Source of the DNA: Pseudomonadota bacterium | Lineage (GTDB): Bacteria; Pseudomonadota; Alphaproteobacteria; Rhizobiales; Xanthobacteraceae | DNA length: 64,000 nt | Direction of reading: 5' to 3' | NCBI GenBank assembly: GCA_023386885.1 | Contig: JAEWIX010000048.1 | Location: forward strand, 93,649 to 157,648 | Part shown: in pieces, positions 51,487 through 60,609 of the stretch | Numbering within the stretch: position 1 is the first letter of the stretch | Layout: every line of letters begins with the position of its first letter | Notes under the pieces: model-generated | The model's input: the letters and a program-made list of their open reading frames with translations, nothing else | Database searches by the model: none | Told to the model about the DNA's origin: nothing | Translations under genes and position numbers: made by a program

Positions 51487-52593
51487 GTGCCGTTTACGCT
51501 TGATCCCGATGCCAACGGAATTCTGTCCGATCGCATGATTGCGGCGATGGCCGATGCCGGGCTGATCCTGCCGGAATATCCGTTCGTCGAGAGCCAGATT
51601 CAGCCGGCCAGCCTCGACCTGCGGCTCGGCAACATCGCCTATCGCGTGCGCGCCAGCTTTCTGCCGGGGCCGGATGCGACCGTCGCCGAGCGTATCGACG
51701 AACTGAAGCTGCACGAGATCGATCTATCGGACGGCGCGGTGCTGGAAACCAACTGCGTCTACATCGTGCCGCTTTTGGAAAGCCTCGCGCTGCCGCCGGA
51801 GATCGTCGCCGCCGCCAATCCGAAAAGCTCGACCGGACGGCTCGATGTGTTCACCCGCGTGATCGCCGACGGCACACGGCGTTTCGATATGATCGGCGCG
51901 GGTTATCACGGGCCGCTTTACGCCGAGATCAGCCCGAAGACATTTCCGGTGCTGTTGCGCGAGGGCTCGCGGCTGTCGCAGGTGCGCTTCCGCACTGGTG
52001 ATGCGATCCTTTCCACCGACGAACTCGAAGCGCTGCACGAGGACGAGCGGCTGGTCGATGTCGACGACGCCGATCTCAACGGCGGGCTGGCGTTGAGCGT
52101 CGATCTCTCAGGCGAGAATTCCGGCGGCTTCGTCGGCTATCGCGCCAAGCGTCATACCGGTGTCGTCGATATCGACCGGCGTGGCGGCTATGCGGTGAAC
52201 GAGTTCTGGGAGCCGATTGCGGCACGTCCTGATGGCAGCCTTATTCTCGACCCCGGCGAGTTTTACATTCTTGCGTCGAAAGAAGCGGTGCAGGTGCCGC
52301 CGGACTATGCCGCCGAGATGGTGCCGTTTGATCCGCTGGTCGGCGAATTCCGCGTGCACTATGCAGGCTTTTTCGATCCCGGCTTCGGCTATGCCGGCGC
52401 CGGCGGGCAGGGTGCGCGCGCCGTGCTGGAAGTTCGCTCGCGCGAGGTGCCGTTCATTCTCGAGCATGGTCAGATCGTCGGCCGTCTGATCTATGAACGC
52501 ATGCTGGAGCGCCCGGATGCGCTCTACGGTCAGCGCATCGGCTCGAACTATCAGGCGCAGGGCCTCAAGCTGTCGAAGCATTTCCGCGCCTGA
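51487..52593 (+). CDS. 2'-deoxycytidine 5'-triphosphate deaminase, double-domain type
   Basis: 368 residues, about twice a standard Dcd subunit. Two dUTPase-like halves: the first has QPASLDLRLG, NPKSSTGRLDVF and GPLYAEISPKTFPVLLREG; the second has FRVHYAGFFDPGFGYA and AVLEVRSREVPFILEHGQ. The first half carries the SS-x-x-R block and both carry the Glu of the catalytic strand. It makes dUTP for thymidylate synthesis. GTG 51487 is chosen since the upstream ATG is inside repeat A. Confidence 0.88.
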   Translation: MPFTLDPDANGILSDRMIAAMADAGLILPEYPFVESQIQPASLDLRLGNIAYRVRASFLPGPDATVAERIDELKLHEIDLSDGAVLETNCVYIVPLLESLALPPEIVAAANPKSSTGRLDVFTRVIADGTRRFDMIGAGYHGPLYAEISPKTFPVLLREGSRLSQVRFRTGDAILSTDELEALHEDERLVDVDDADLNGGLALSVDLSGENSGGFVGYRAKRHTGVVDIDRRGGYAVNEFWEPIAARPDGSLILDPGEFYILASKEAVQVPPDYAAEMVPFDPLVGEFRVHYAGFFDPGFGYAGAGGQGARAVLEVRSREVPFILEHGQIVGRLIYERMLERPDALYGQRIGSNYQAQGLKLSKHFRA

Positions 52594-52719
52594 GGGCGGT
52601 TGCCGCTATCTTCGCGCCTTCGTCTGCGGCAGGGCGCGCATGCGATGGTATTCTGTCGCCAATTGCGCCATGCTTGCATTAAGTTCCACCACATCATCGA
52701 CCGGGAGGATTGTCGAACC

Positions 52720-53502
52720 ATGTTGACCGACCAGGAGCGCGCCAAGGCTGCCGACATTCTGATGGAGGCCGAGCGGACCCGCGTGCAGGCCGTGCAATTG
52801 TCCAAGACCTTTCCGAACATCGAGATCGAGGATTCCTATGCGATCCAGAGCGAAACGACGCGGCGCAAGATCGCCGGCGGCCGCAGGCTGATTGGTCACA
52901 AGGTTGGTCTGACCTCGAAGGCGATGCAACAGTCGGTGCAGATCGACGAGCCGGATTACGGCCATTTGCTCGACGACATGATGCTGCATGATGGTGCCAA
53001 GGTGCCGCACGCCAACTACTGCGTGCCGCGCGTCGAACCGGAACTGGCTTTCGTGCTGGCTGAGCCGTTGAAGGGGCCGGGCATCGGTCTGCTCGATGTG
53101 CTGCGCGCCACCGAATACGTCGTGCCGGCAATCGAGATCATTGATGCGCGCGTGCAGAACCCGCGCAAGATCTTCGACACCGTGGCCGACAATGGCGCCG
53201 CCGCCGGCATCGTTATCGGCGGTCGTCCGGTGCGGCCGCATGATGTCGACCTGCGCTGGGTCGGCGCGGTGTTCTATCGTAACTCCGAGATCGAGGAGAC
53301 CGGCATCGCCGCCGGCGTGCTCGGTCATCCGGCGATGGGTATTGCCTGGCTCGCCAACAAGGTCGGCCGTTTCGGCACCGTGCTGGAGCCGGGTCATATC
53401 ATGCTGTCCGGCTCGTTCACGCGGCCGGTGATGGCCGAGAAAGGCGACACGCTGCACGCCGATTTCGGCCCGCTCGGCTCCGTCGCCGTGCAATTCACCT
53501 GA
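52720..53502 (+). CDS. 2-oxo-hept-3-ene-1,7-dioate hydratase-like protein (HpaH/MhpD family)
   Basis: 260 residues of the fumarylacetoacetase-like hydratase group: GHKVGLTSKAMQ, VPRVEPELAFVLAEPLKGPG (the metal-binding E-x-E), AIEIIDARVQNPRK and the C-terminal ADFGPLGSVAVQF. HpaH hydrates an intermediate of homoprotocatechuate meta-cleavage. No other hpa genes are nearby, so the exact substrate is uncertain. ATG 52720, with GGAGG further upstream. The following gene is only 21 bases away. Confidence 0.85.
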   Translation: MLTDQERAKAADILMEAERTRVQAVQLSKTFPNIEIEDSYAIQSETTRRKIAGGRRLIGHKVGLTSKAMQQSVQIDEPDYGHLLDDMMLHDGAKVPHANYCVPRVEPELAFVLAEPLKGPGIGLLDVLRATEYVVPAIEIIDARVQNPRKIFDTVADNGAAAGIVIGGRPVRPHDVDLRWVGAVFYRNSEIEETGIAAGVLGHPAMGIAWLANKVGRFGTVLEPGHIMLSGSFTRPVMAEKGDTLHADFGPLGSVAVQFT

Positions 53503-53523
53503 GAAACAGTTTCGGAGGCGCTC

Positions 53524-54576
53524 GTGACTGAAGCGGACAGCGCAACACGCGAAGCGAAGTGGCGAGGCTGGCGCAGCGTCGCCGATCTCCATCACGCCTA
53601 TTTCACCGGCCTGATTCTCACCATGGTGAGCCGGCGTGGCGCTGCCGATGCGGCCGAGTTCGTGTTCCGGGTGTTTCGCCGTCAGCAGCAGGAGCGCTTT
53701 CTGCCGGGGCTGACGAAACTCGGCCTCGACAAACTGCCGCCCGCGGTGGCGGCGGCGCAGTATCACTATCTGTCCAACTGGATCGGCGGCGTCCATGTCG
53801 AATACATGTACGAGACCGATCGCAAGGCGTGGGTGCGGTATCCGCCGCCGCGCTGGATCTGGCGCGGCACCGCGATTTGCGGTGTCCCCGGCGAGGTGTC
53901 GCGCGCGATGCTGCGCGGCTGGCATGCCAACAACGGCGTTGCGCTCGGCAATCTCAATCTGGGCTTCGTCTGCACCAAGCAATCGGTCGAGGGTCAGGAA
54001 GGGCTGGAAGGTTATTACTGCGAATACGATCATCCGTTGACCATCGACCAGCGGTTGGTGTTCGCGCCGCATCTCGAAGCGCCCGCGTTCGATGCCGCCA
54101 CCGCACCGGCGCTGCCGGTCGATAGCTGGCCGCAACCGCGCCTCGAGAAGGCCTATCGCAACTATGCGATGGAATACGTTCGCACTGCTGCACCGGTGGC
54201 GGTGCAAGTGTTCGGGCCGCTCGATGCCGCTTATCTGCTGCATCTCACCGGCAAGCTGATCGGCATGCAGTATTTCGATGAGATCGCGCCGGGGCTCGAT
54301 GCCGCACGCGGCGGGCCGAAGGAATTCGCCGAGTTTCTGCGTGCATTGTTTGCCGCGCAGGACGACGATGTCGAACTGGTATCCTCCGGTGGCGGTTACG
54401 AACTGCAGCAGCGAAGCTGGAAGCTGATGGCTGATCTTGTCGATTATCATCCGGCCTGCGCCCGTCTGCTGGAAGGGTTGGTGGAGGGACTGGCCGCCGG
54501 TTGCGGCAGGTTTATTCAGGTCAAACTGGCAATCGCGCCGGGCGGACGGCCGCCATTCGTTTGGTCGATCGGCTAG
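53524..54576 (+). CDS. Hypothetical protein, 350 residues
   Basis: I do not recognise the family. GTG 53524 is preceded by GGAGG six bases upstream. The sequence is soluble-looking, without signal peptide or membrane helices, rich in Tyr and Trp in the middle (QYHYLSNWIGGVHVEYMYET, RYPPPRWIW) and with paired Cys in FVCTKQ and YYCEYDHP. Its position 21 bases after the hydratase gene suggests a joint role in catabolism of an organic acid or ring-cleavage product; that is inference only. Confidence 0.7.
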   Translation: MTEADSATREAKWRGWRSVADLHHAYFTGLILTMVSRRGAADAAEFVFRVFRRQQQERFLPGLTKLGLDKLPPAVAAAQYHYLSNWIGGVHVEYMYETDRKAWVRYPPPRWIWRGTAICGVPGEVSRAMLRGWHANNGVALGNLNLGFVCTKQSVEGQEGLEGYYCEYDHPLTIDQRLVFAPHLEAPAFDAATAPALPVDSWPQPRLEKAYRNYAMEYVRTAAPVAVQVFGPLDAAYLLHLTGKLIGMQYFDEIAPGLDAARGGPKEFAEFLRALFAAQDDDVELVSSGGGYELQQRSWKLMADLVDYHPACARLLEGLVEGLAAGCGRFIQVKLAIAPGGRPPFVWSIG

Positions 54577-54704
54577 CCGCGGACGTCACTGAAGTTACTG
54601 AATAGGCCTATGCGTCGCTAGCAGATGGCGAAACGCCGGATCGATGCTACTGATCTGTCTTGGCCCCGCCCGCAGCATTTCAGTCATCGGCCGTCAGGGA
54701 GCAA

Positions 54705-56144
54705 ATGTCCGAACTTGGCGTCGCCGAGATTCCCGTCGCGGCCCCTGACGAGCGTGCGCTGTCGCGGCTTGTGCCCACCGCCGCCAATCCGTTGCTGGAC
54801 CGGCCGATCCTCGGCACGCTGCTGCGGCTGTCGGCCCCGAATGTGGTGGCGTTGAGCGCCGGCACCTGCGTCGTCATCGCCGAGACCTCTTACATCGGCC
54901 GACTCGGCACCGAGGCGCTGGCCGCGATGGCGCTGGTGTTCCCGTTCGTCATGCTGACGCTGACGACCTCGGGCGGCGCCATGGGTGGCGGAGTATCGTC
55001 GGCCATATCCCGCGCACTGGGCGCTGGCGATATCGGACGCGCGAACTTGCTGGCGGCCCATGCGCTGATCATCGCCTGCTGCGTCGGCGCGGCGTTCACG
55101 CTCGGCTTCCTGCTGAGCGGGGCCGGCCTGCTTTGGGCGCTCGGGGGGCGCGGCAACGTGCTGGCTCAGGCGCTCGGCTACATGCAGATTTTCTTCGGCG
55201 CGGCGTTGGTACCGTGGCTGATGAATACCTTCGCCTCCATCTTGCGCGGCACCGGCAACATGAAATTGCCGTCGATGGTGACCCTGAACACCGCGGTGTG
55301 CCAGATCGTGTTCGGCGCTGTCCTCGGCCTCGGTCTTGGTCCCGTGCCGCGGTTCGGCATGCCCGGCATTGCTGCGGGCACCGTGCTCGCCTTCTCGATC
55401 GGCACCGCGATCATGGCGTGGTACGTGCTGTCCGGCCGCGCGCGGGTCAATCCGATTGCGCAGGCGATTCGGATCGAGCGCGGAATGTTCTTCGACATCC
55501 TCAAGGTCGGTGCGATCGCCTGCTTTTCGCCGATCCAGACGGTGCTGACGATCGCGATCTTGACCGCGATGCTGGCGCGCTTCGGTGATGCGGTGCTGGC
55601 CGGCTATGGCATTGGCGCACGACTGGAGTTCATGCTGACGACGCTGGCGTTCGCAGTCGGCATCGCGTCGGTGCCGATGATCGGCATGGCGATGGGTGCA
55701 AGCCAGGTGGCGCGGGCGCGCAAGACTGCATGGATCGCGGGAATTCTATCGTTCTCGACGGTTGGCGTGATCGGCACGGTGATCGCCTTCTTCCCCGACC
55801 TCTGGGTCAATCTGTTCACCGACGATACCGCCGTGCACGAAGCCGGCCGGCAATACCTGTTCGTCGCGGCACCGATGTACGCATTCCTCGGCCTCAACAC
55901 GTCGATGTATTTTTCCTCGCAGGGCGCGGCCAAGGTGCTCGGCCCGGTGCTGGCACAGACCGCGCGGCTGGCCTTCATCGGTCTTGGCGGCTGGTGGCTG
56001 ATCGCCCAAGGTGCGTCCGCCCACGCCTTCTTCGTGCTGGCGGCGGTGTCGATGATCGTGCTCGGCCTGCTGTGCATGGCCACGGTGATCTGGAGCCGGT
56101 GGGAGCCGGTGGAGAATACGGTCGTTCGTCGCTCGCCGGCGTAG
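54705..56144 (+). CDS. MATE-family efflux transporter
   Basis: 479 residues, about 12 helices in two related halves. Helix 1 region RPILGTLLRLSAPNVVALSAG, then IAETSYIGRLGTEALAAMAL and the first-half motif SAISRALGAGD; second half AGYGIGARLEFMLTTLAFAVG and GMAMGASQVARARK. Exports drugs or metabolites using Na+ or H+. ATG 54705 follows GGGAG; an in-frame start 45 bases upstream is less likely. Confidence 0.9.
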   Translation: MSELGVAEIPVAAPDERALSRLVPTAANPLLDRPILGTLLRLSAPNVVALSAGTCVVIAETSYIGRLGTEALAAMALVFPFVMLTLTTSGGAMGGGVSSAISRALGAGDIGRANLLAAHALIIACCVGAAFTLGFLLSGAGLLWALGGRGNVLAQALGYMQIFFGAALVPWLMNTFASILRGTGNMKLPSMVTLNTAVCQIVFGAVLGLGLGPVPRFGMPGIAAGTVLAFSIGTAIMAWYVLSGRARVNPIAQAIRIERGMFFDILKVGAIACFSPIQTVLTIAILTAMLARFGDAVLAGYGIGARLEFMLTTLAFAVGIASVPMIGMAMGASQVARARKTAWIAGILSFSTVGVIGTVIAFFPDLWVNLFTDDTAVHEAGRQYLFVAAPMYAFLGLNTSMYFSSQGAAKVLGPVLAQTARLAFIGLGGWWLIAQGASAHAFFVLAAVSMIVLGLLCMATVIWSRWEPVENTVVRRSPA

Positions 56145-56239
56145 ATCCGGATACGTATCGCGACAAATTGTGCCACGCCGCCGCGGACGGGGGTTGGCCT
56201 GTCGCGTCGTCTCGGCTAAATCTGATGCGGAACCTGATC

Positions 56240-56313
56240 GCGGGCGTAGTTCAATGGTAGAACGGCAGCTTCCCAAGCTGCATACGAGGGTTCGATTCCC
56301 TTCGCCCGCTCCA
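56240..56313 (+). tRNA. tRNA-Gly (anticodon CCC)
   Basis: Cloverleaf by eye: acceptor arms GCGGGCG / CGCCCGC, D-arm AGTTCAATGGTAGAAC, anticodon stem GCAGC / GCTGC with loop TTCCCAA (CCC reads GGG), T-arm GAGGGTTCGATTCCCTT, discriminator T, and an encoded CCA. Confidence 0.97.
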
Positions 56314-56353
56314 ATATCCAATTTTCCAGAAAAGCGATTTGCTATCCCGATGT

Positions 56354-56370
56354 GAGCGCCGCCGGCGCTC
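56354..56370. terminator. Short hairpin between tRNA-Gly and SGNH hydrolase gene
   Basis: GAGCGCC / GGCGCTC with a three-base loop, directly before the minus-strand stop codon. Weak T-run; a possible terminator for either direction. Confidence 0.4.
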
Positions 56371-58500
56371 TCAGTCCTTGCGTCCCGGCCTGGCGATCAG
56401 CGCCCGGACATGCCTGACGACGTGGTCGGCGACGATGGCGTGACCCTCGGCGGTCGGGTGGACAGCGCCGCTATACATCGCCGCATAGACCGGCTGCAGA
56501 ATGTCGAACAGCGAGAATCCCGGCGAATGCACGTTGGCGGTGAGGAAGGCGTCGTTCGGCGTGCGGAATAGCCGCCAGCGATGGGCATAGGGCAGGTAGG
56601 CCGCCGGCGAATAGGGCGCGAAATCCTCGGCTCCGACCCATCGTCGGGGCATTGCCATGGCCTCGCCATCCGCTTGCGCGTTGCGGGGGTCGCGCGCGCA
56701 GATGCCACGCCGGGCGAACTCGGACTGATGGTCGGTGACCAGTTGGAAACCCGTTCCCGCTCCGGTGGCGAGCGCCGGGCAGCCGCGTCCGCCACCGGTG
56801 ATGCAGGCGGTGCGCGTGAAGAAATCCTGGAGGAAGCTCACCGTCTCGCCGAGCCGTTCGCGCGACAGCGACAGTTTTTTGTGAACGTCGAGGCCGAGCG
56901 TCGGCTGCGCACCGCATAGTGCGCCAGTCTCGTCGAACTGGATCGGTTCGTAAGCAGTTTGCAGCACCCGTGCGGGCGGCACGCCGAAGCCGTCGCGCAG
57001 TGCGTCACGCACGGCCTTCATGCGCTCGTCGAGTTGTTCGAGATAGACCCGCGCGACCTGCGGCGAAAAGCGGATCTGCTGGCCGAGCAGCCCCGCGATC
57101 GGCGCGAGATCGCCGGCGCTTTCGGTCATCGCGTAGAGCATCAGCGCCGAGAAGCCGACATCGTTGCCGCCGATCGACAGCAGCACGGTGTCGATCGGCC
57201 GCTTACGTGCGCTCGGTGCGCACCAGGACTTCGTCACCGCGTTATGGGTGACCTGCGTGCTGCCGCTCGCATAGATCGGCAACTGATAGGTCGCGCGCAC
57301 CGTTTTGGGGCCGTGACATAGCATGTCCGACAATTGATCGAGCTGGGCGCGCACTGTTGCATGTGCGGAGCCTTCGCGCGCCTTCTTGTCGAGGAATAAT
57401 CCCTCGGCCACTTCGGACCCGGTGCAGGCGAAGCTCAACAATGTCACCGAGCGATGCGGGTTTTCCAGTGCGAGCTGCAAGCCGACGCGAAACGGATAGC
57501 CATATTGCGAGCGATGGCAATCGGGGCTCAGCCATTTTGGCCCGGCGGCATTGAACGCCGTTTCAAATTGCTTCGAACTCAGCGGATAGAAGATGCCGCT
57601 GCGTTCGTCCTCCAGTGCGCGCCGCGGCAACTGCTTGTAATCGAAGCTGCCGCGTGGCGCGATCGCGGATTTTTGCGCCGGTTTCACGATGGCGCGGCTG
57701 GCCACCTCTTCACGCGCCAACACCGGATCATAGACCATCTCGCGCGCCGGGCTGAAACTCACCGGACGATCGGGGTTGCTCTCGCCGGACGCAAAGGAAT
57801 CGCCGAGCGCAACGATCAGGTGATCCTCGACGACGATCTGCTCCGACAGCGTGCGGCCATCCGGCAGTGTAACCTGCACCGCCACGCCTGACGCAGCCGA
57901 ATCGAGCGCGAACGGCACGCGCGGAATCTTCAGCGGCGTGACGCAGGTGTCCTTGCGGGTTTCGCTCTTGCCGCCCGGCTTGCGTGGCGACCATGTCCAC
58001 GTGCATTCGCCTCGCGCGGCAGTGGCGAGATGCGTCGGCGCCAGCTTGACAATAACGGTATGCGCCTCGGGAAGGACGTAATCCTCCTTCGCCTTCCCCC
58101 ACGAGTAACGCCGTTCGCAGGTCTGCAGGTAGCGCCCCTGCCGGCTGTCGTAGCACACCGCATCGACGGTCTGCGCCGCCCAGCCCAATCGCGACGCCTC
58201 GTAGCGCCCGCGTGCCGTCGCCGCGCAAGTGTCGAAATTCGTCGCCGTCTTGCAATCGGGATCGTTGAGGCGGCGCTCGGTCCGCCACACCACGTCCTTG
58301 GGCGGAGACACGATATCGCGCGCAACCGGGTAGCCGCGCTCATACATCGCGAAAGATGCGGCGTTCTTGAAAAAGCGGAAAGGATTTTCGACTTGCCACA
58401 CCAGATCGGCGGCGTATGCCGGAATACCGCTTGAGACGACCACCGACACGGCGGCGAATGCCACCGCCGCAACAATCCGCACCATGCTCGCCCTTTTCAT
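56371..58500 (-). CDS. Secreted SGNH/GDSL hydrolase, 709 residues
   Basis: Signal peptide to about residue 30 (ending AYAAD), a roughly 200-residue N-terminal domain with Cys pairs, then a hydrolase domain: VALGDSFASGESN (S235), FACTGSE, LSIGGNDVGFS and AVHPTAEGHAIVADH (H681). The usual Asp three residues before the His is replaced (GAVH), as in Ser-His dyad esterases. Large inserts lie between blocks. ATG 58500; ATG 58485 is an alternative. Probable extracytoplasmic lipid or ester hydrolase; substrate unknown. Confidence 0.85.
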   Translation of the reverse strand: MKRASMVRIVAAVAFAAVSVVVSSGIPAYAADLVWQVENPFRFFKNAASFAMYERGYPVARDIVSPPKDVVWRTERRLNDPDCKTATNFDTCAATARGRYEASRLGWAAQTVDAVCYDSRQGRYLQTCERRYSWGKAKEDYVLPEAHTVIVKLAPTHLATAARGECTWTWSPRKPGGKSETRKDTCVTPLKIPRVPFALDSAASGVAVQVTLPDGRTLSEQIVVEDHLIVALGDSFASGESNPDRPVSFSPAREMVYDPVLAREEVASRAIVKPAQKSAIAPRGSFDYKQLPRRALEDERSGIFYPLSSKQFETAFNAAGPKWLSPDCHRSQYGYPFRVGLQLALENPHRSVTLLSFACTGSEVAEGLFLDKKAREGSAHATVRAQLDQLSDMLCHGPKTVRATYQLPIYASGSTQVTHNAVTKSWCAPSARKRPIDTVLLSIGGNDVGFSALMLYAMTESAGDLAPIAGLLGQQIRFSPQVARVYLEQLDERMKAVRDALRDGFGVPPARVLQTAYEPIQFDETGALCGAQPTLGLDVHKKLSLSRERLGETVSFLQDFFTRTACITGGGRGCPALATGAGTGFQLVTDHQSEFARRGICARDPRNAQADGEAMAMPRRWVGAEDFAPYSPAAYLPYAHRWRLFRTPNDAFLTANVHSPGFSLFDILQPVYAAMYSGAVHPTAEGHAIVADHVVRHVRALIARPGRKD

Positions 58501-58521
58501 CGTAAGGCATGATCTGCCTCG

Positions 58522-58707
58522 TTGTTGGTCGCCCGGCGCCGCGAGAAAGTTCAATCCGGCAGCGGAAACTACGTTTGGGCCGAGGGCGATGCCAATGGAC
58601 CAGATGTCGCGGCCGCTGCCAATGATCCGCTGTGGCAGAGGCTTATCGTTGCGTTTGAACTGCGGCGCATCGCAGGTTCATACTGGAGTGGCATCTGGCC
58701 CGCCTGA
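58522..58707 (+). pseudogene. Possible gene remnant or small ORF, 61 codons
   Basis: TTG-started frame whose translation has protein-like composition (GNYVWAEGDANG, DPLWQRLIVAFELRRIAG, ending SYWSGIWPA) but no ribosome site and no recognised family. It lies in the 307-base divergent spacer (58501-58807) between the SGNH hydrolase and the monooxygenase, where nothing else is seen. It may be the tail of a decayed gene. Confidence 0.25.
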
Positions 58708-58807
58708 ACAGACTCGGAACAAGATCGCACGGACACATTGAATTATCGCCCGGACCTGTTCAGAGTCCGAGTTGCAAGGGCGGGCTGCGAAACAGCAAGA
58801 ACAACGG

Positions 58808-60490
58808 ATGGAAACGATGACGGAAGCCAAGAGCCATTACGAGGTCATTGTGGTCGGCGCCGGCGTGGCGGGAATTTACCAGATCAAGCGGCTGGCCGAT
58901 CTCGGCATCGACGCGACAGTGCTCGATTCCGCCGACGATCTCGGCGGCACCTGGTATTGGAATCGCTATCCCGGCTGTCGTTTCGATTCCGAGAGCTACA
59001 CCTACGGCTTCTCGTTCTCGCGCGAACTGCTCGACGAGTGGCACTGGAAGGAGCGCTTTTCCGCCCAGCCCGAGAATTTGCGCTACCTGAACTACGTCGC
59101 CGACAAGTTCGACCTGCGCAAGCACATGCAGTTCAATTGCAAGGTCGAGGCGATGCGGTTCGATGAGGCCCTCGACCTCTGGCATGTGAAGGTGCGCGAT
59201 GGCCGCGAGTTGACCTGCCGTTTCGTGGTGTTGGCGATCGGTCTGTTGTCGGCGCCGACCCTGCCGCGTCTTGAAGGCGTCGAGGATTTCAAGGGCCGTT
59301 CATTCCATACCTACTACTGGCCGCGCGAGCCGGTGGACCTTGCCGACAAGAAAGTGGCCGTCATCGGCACCGGCGCCACCGCCATTCAACTGATCGGCGA
59401 GATCGCCGACAAGGTTGGTCAACTCACCGTGTTTCAGCGCCGCCCGAACTGGAGCGCGCCGCTCAACAACAGCCCGATCTCCGACGCGGAGATGGCCGAC
59501 ATTCGCGCGCGCTATGACGACATCTTCGCAACCTGTGCCCGTACGCCGGGCGGTTTCGTACACGAACCCGATCCGCGTGGGTTCTATGACGTGCCGCGCG
59601 AAGAGCGGCTCAAGCTGTGGGACAAGCTCTACGACGAGCCCGGCTTCGGCATCTGGCTGTCGAATTTTCGCGAGATATTCATGGATGAAGCCGCTAATGC
59701 CGAATTGTCCGAGTATATCGCCGACCGCATTCGTCGCCGCGTCAAGGATCCCACGGTCGCGGAAAAACTCATTCCGAAGGATCACGGCTTTGGCATCCAG
59801 CGACTGCCGCTGGAGACGCGATACTTTGAGGCCTACAACCGCGACAACGTACAACTCGTCGATGTCAGCGAGACGCCGCTGGTTCGCGTCACCGAGAACG
59901 GCCTTCGGACCACCGAGCGCGACTATGAATTCGATATCATCGTCTACGCCACCGGGTTCGATGCCATCACCGGCGCTTACGACCTGATCGATATTCAAGG
60001 CATCGGCGGTGAAAGACTGGCCGGCAAATGGAAGCATGGACCTTCGACGTTCCTCGGGATGCTCGTTCACGGCTTTCCGAACCTGTTGATGCCGACAGGT
60101 CCGCAAAGCGCGTCCGCCTCGACGAATTTCCCGCGCGGCATCGAGAATGGCGTCAACTGGTGCATGGATTTGTTGCAACATATGTGGGGTCGGGGCTACG
60201 CCCGCGCCGACGCCACGCGCGAAGCCCAGGAGCGGTGGGCCGCGCACGTCGCCAAGATGTACGAGATCATGCTGCTGCGCAAAGCCCAAGGCTGGTTCAC
60301 CGGCTATAATTCCAATGTCGCCGGTCATGAGGCGGGAACGATCCGCTATATCGTCTACAACGGTGGGACGCCCAAATTCGTCAGCATCATTAATGACGTC
60401 GCCGCCAGGGGCTATGAGGAGATCGAATTCACGCCGGGTGTTGCTGCGCATGCACGGGCGACGGCCGCGAGAGCAACAGCGTCGTCGTAG
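58808..60490 (+). CDS. FAD/NADPH-dependent Baeyer-Villiger monooxygenase
   Basis: 560 residues. FAD-binding VVGAGVAGIYQIKRL (GAGVAG at 17-22), GTWYWNRYPGCRFDSES as in cyclohexanone monooxygenases, the Baeyer-Villiger fingerprint FKGRSFHTYYWP (161-172, FxGxxxHxxxWP), NADP site VIGTGATAIQ and the C-terminal VYATGFDAITGAYD. It converts ketones to esters or lactones with O2. ATG 58808 or 58817. Next to an alpha/beta hydrolase and an ene-reductase. Confidence 0.94.
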   Translation: METMTEAKSHYEVIVVGAGVAGIYQIKRLADLGIDATVLDSADDLGGTWYWNRYPGCRFDSESYTYGFSFSRELLDEWHWKERFSAQPENLRYLNYVADKFDLRKHMQFNCKVEAMRFDEALDLWHVKVRDGRELTCRFVVLAIGLLSAPTLPRLEGVEDFKGRSFHTYYWPREPVDLADKKVAVIGTGATAIQLIGEIADKVGQLTVFQRRPNWSAPLNNSPISDAEMADIRARYDDIFATCARTPGGFVHEPDPRGFYDVPREERLKLWDKLYDEPGFGIWLSNFREIFMDEAANAELSEYIADRIRRRVKDPTVAEKLIPKDHGFGIQRLPLETRYFEAYNRDNVQLVDVSETPLVRVTENGLRTTERDYEFDIIVYATGFDAITGAYDLIDIQGIGGERLAGKWKHGPSTFLGMLVHGFPNLLMPTGPQSASASTNFPRGIENGVNWCMDLLQHMWGRGYARADATREAQERWAAHVAKMYEIMLLRKAQGWFTGYNSNVAGHEAGTIRYIVYNGGTPKFVSIINDVAARGYEEIEFTPGVAAHARATAARATASS

Positions 60491-60609
60491 CTTGTCGTTC
60501 TGTGCTGATGTGTTTTTGGCATAGAGGAATTGAATCACGAAACGGACGGTGCGGGCTGCCGGCATTCCGCATCGCCATGCGACGATGATTGCCGAGAGGA
60601 GGAGCGGTC

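Noticed and set aside
52606..54450. 614-codon open frame antisense to the hydratase and the unknown gene
   Set aside because: Translation is His/Arg/Gln-rich shadow sequence; the sense frames have ribosome sites and family motifs.
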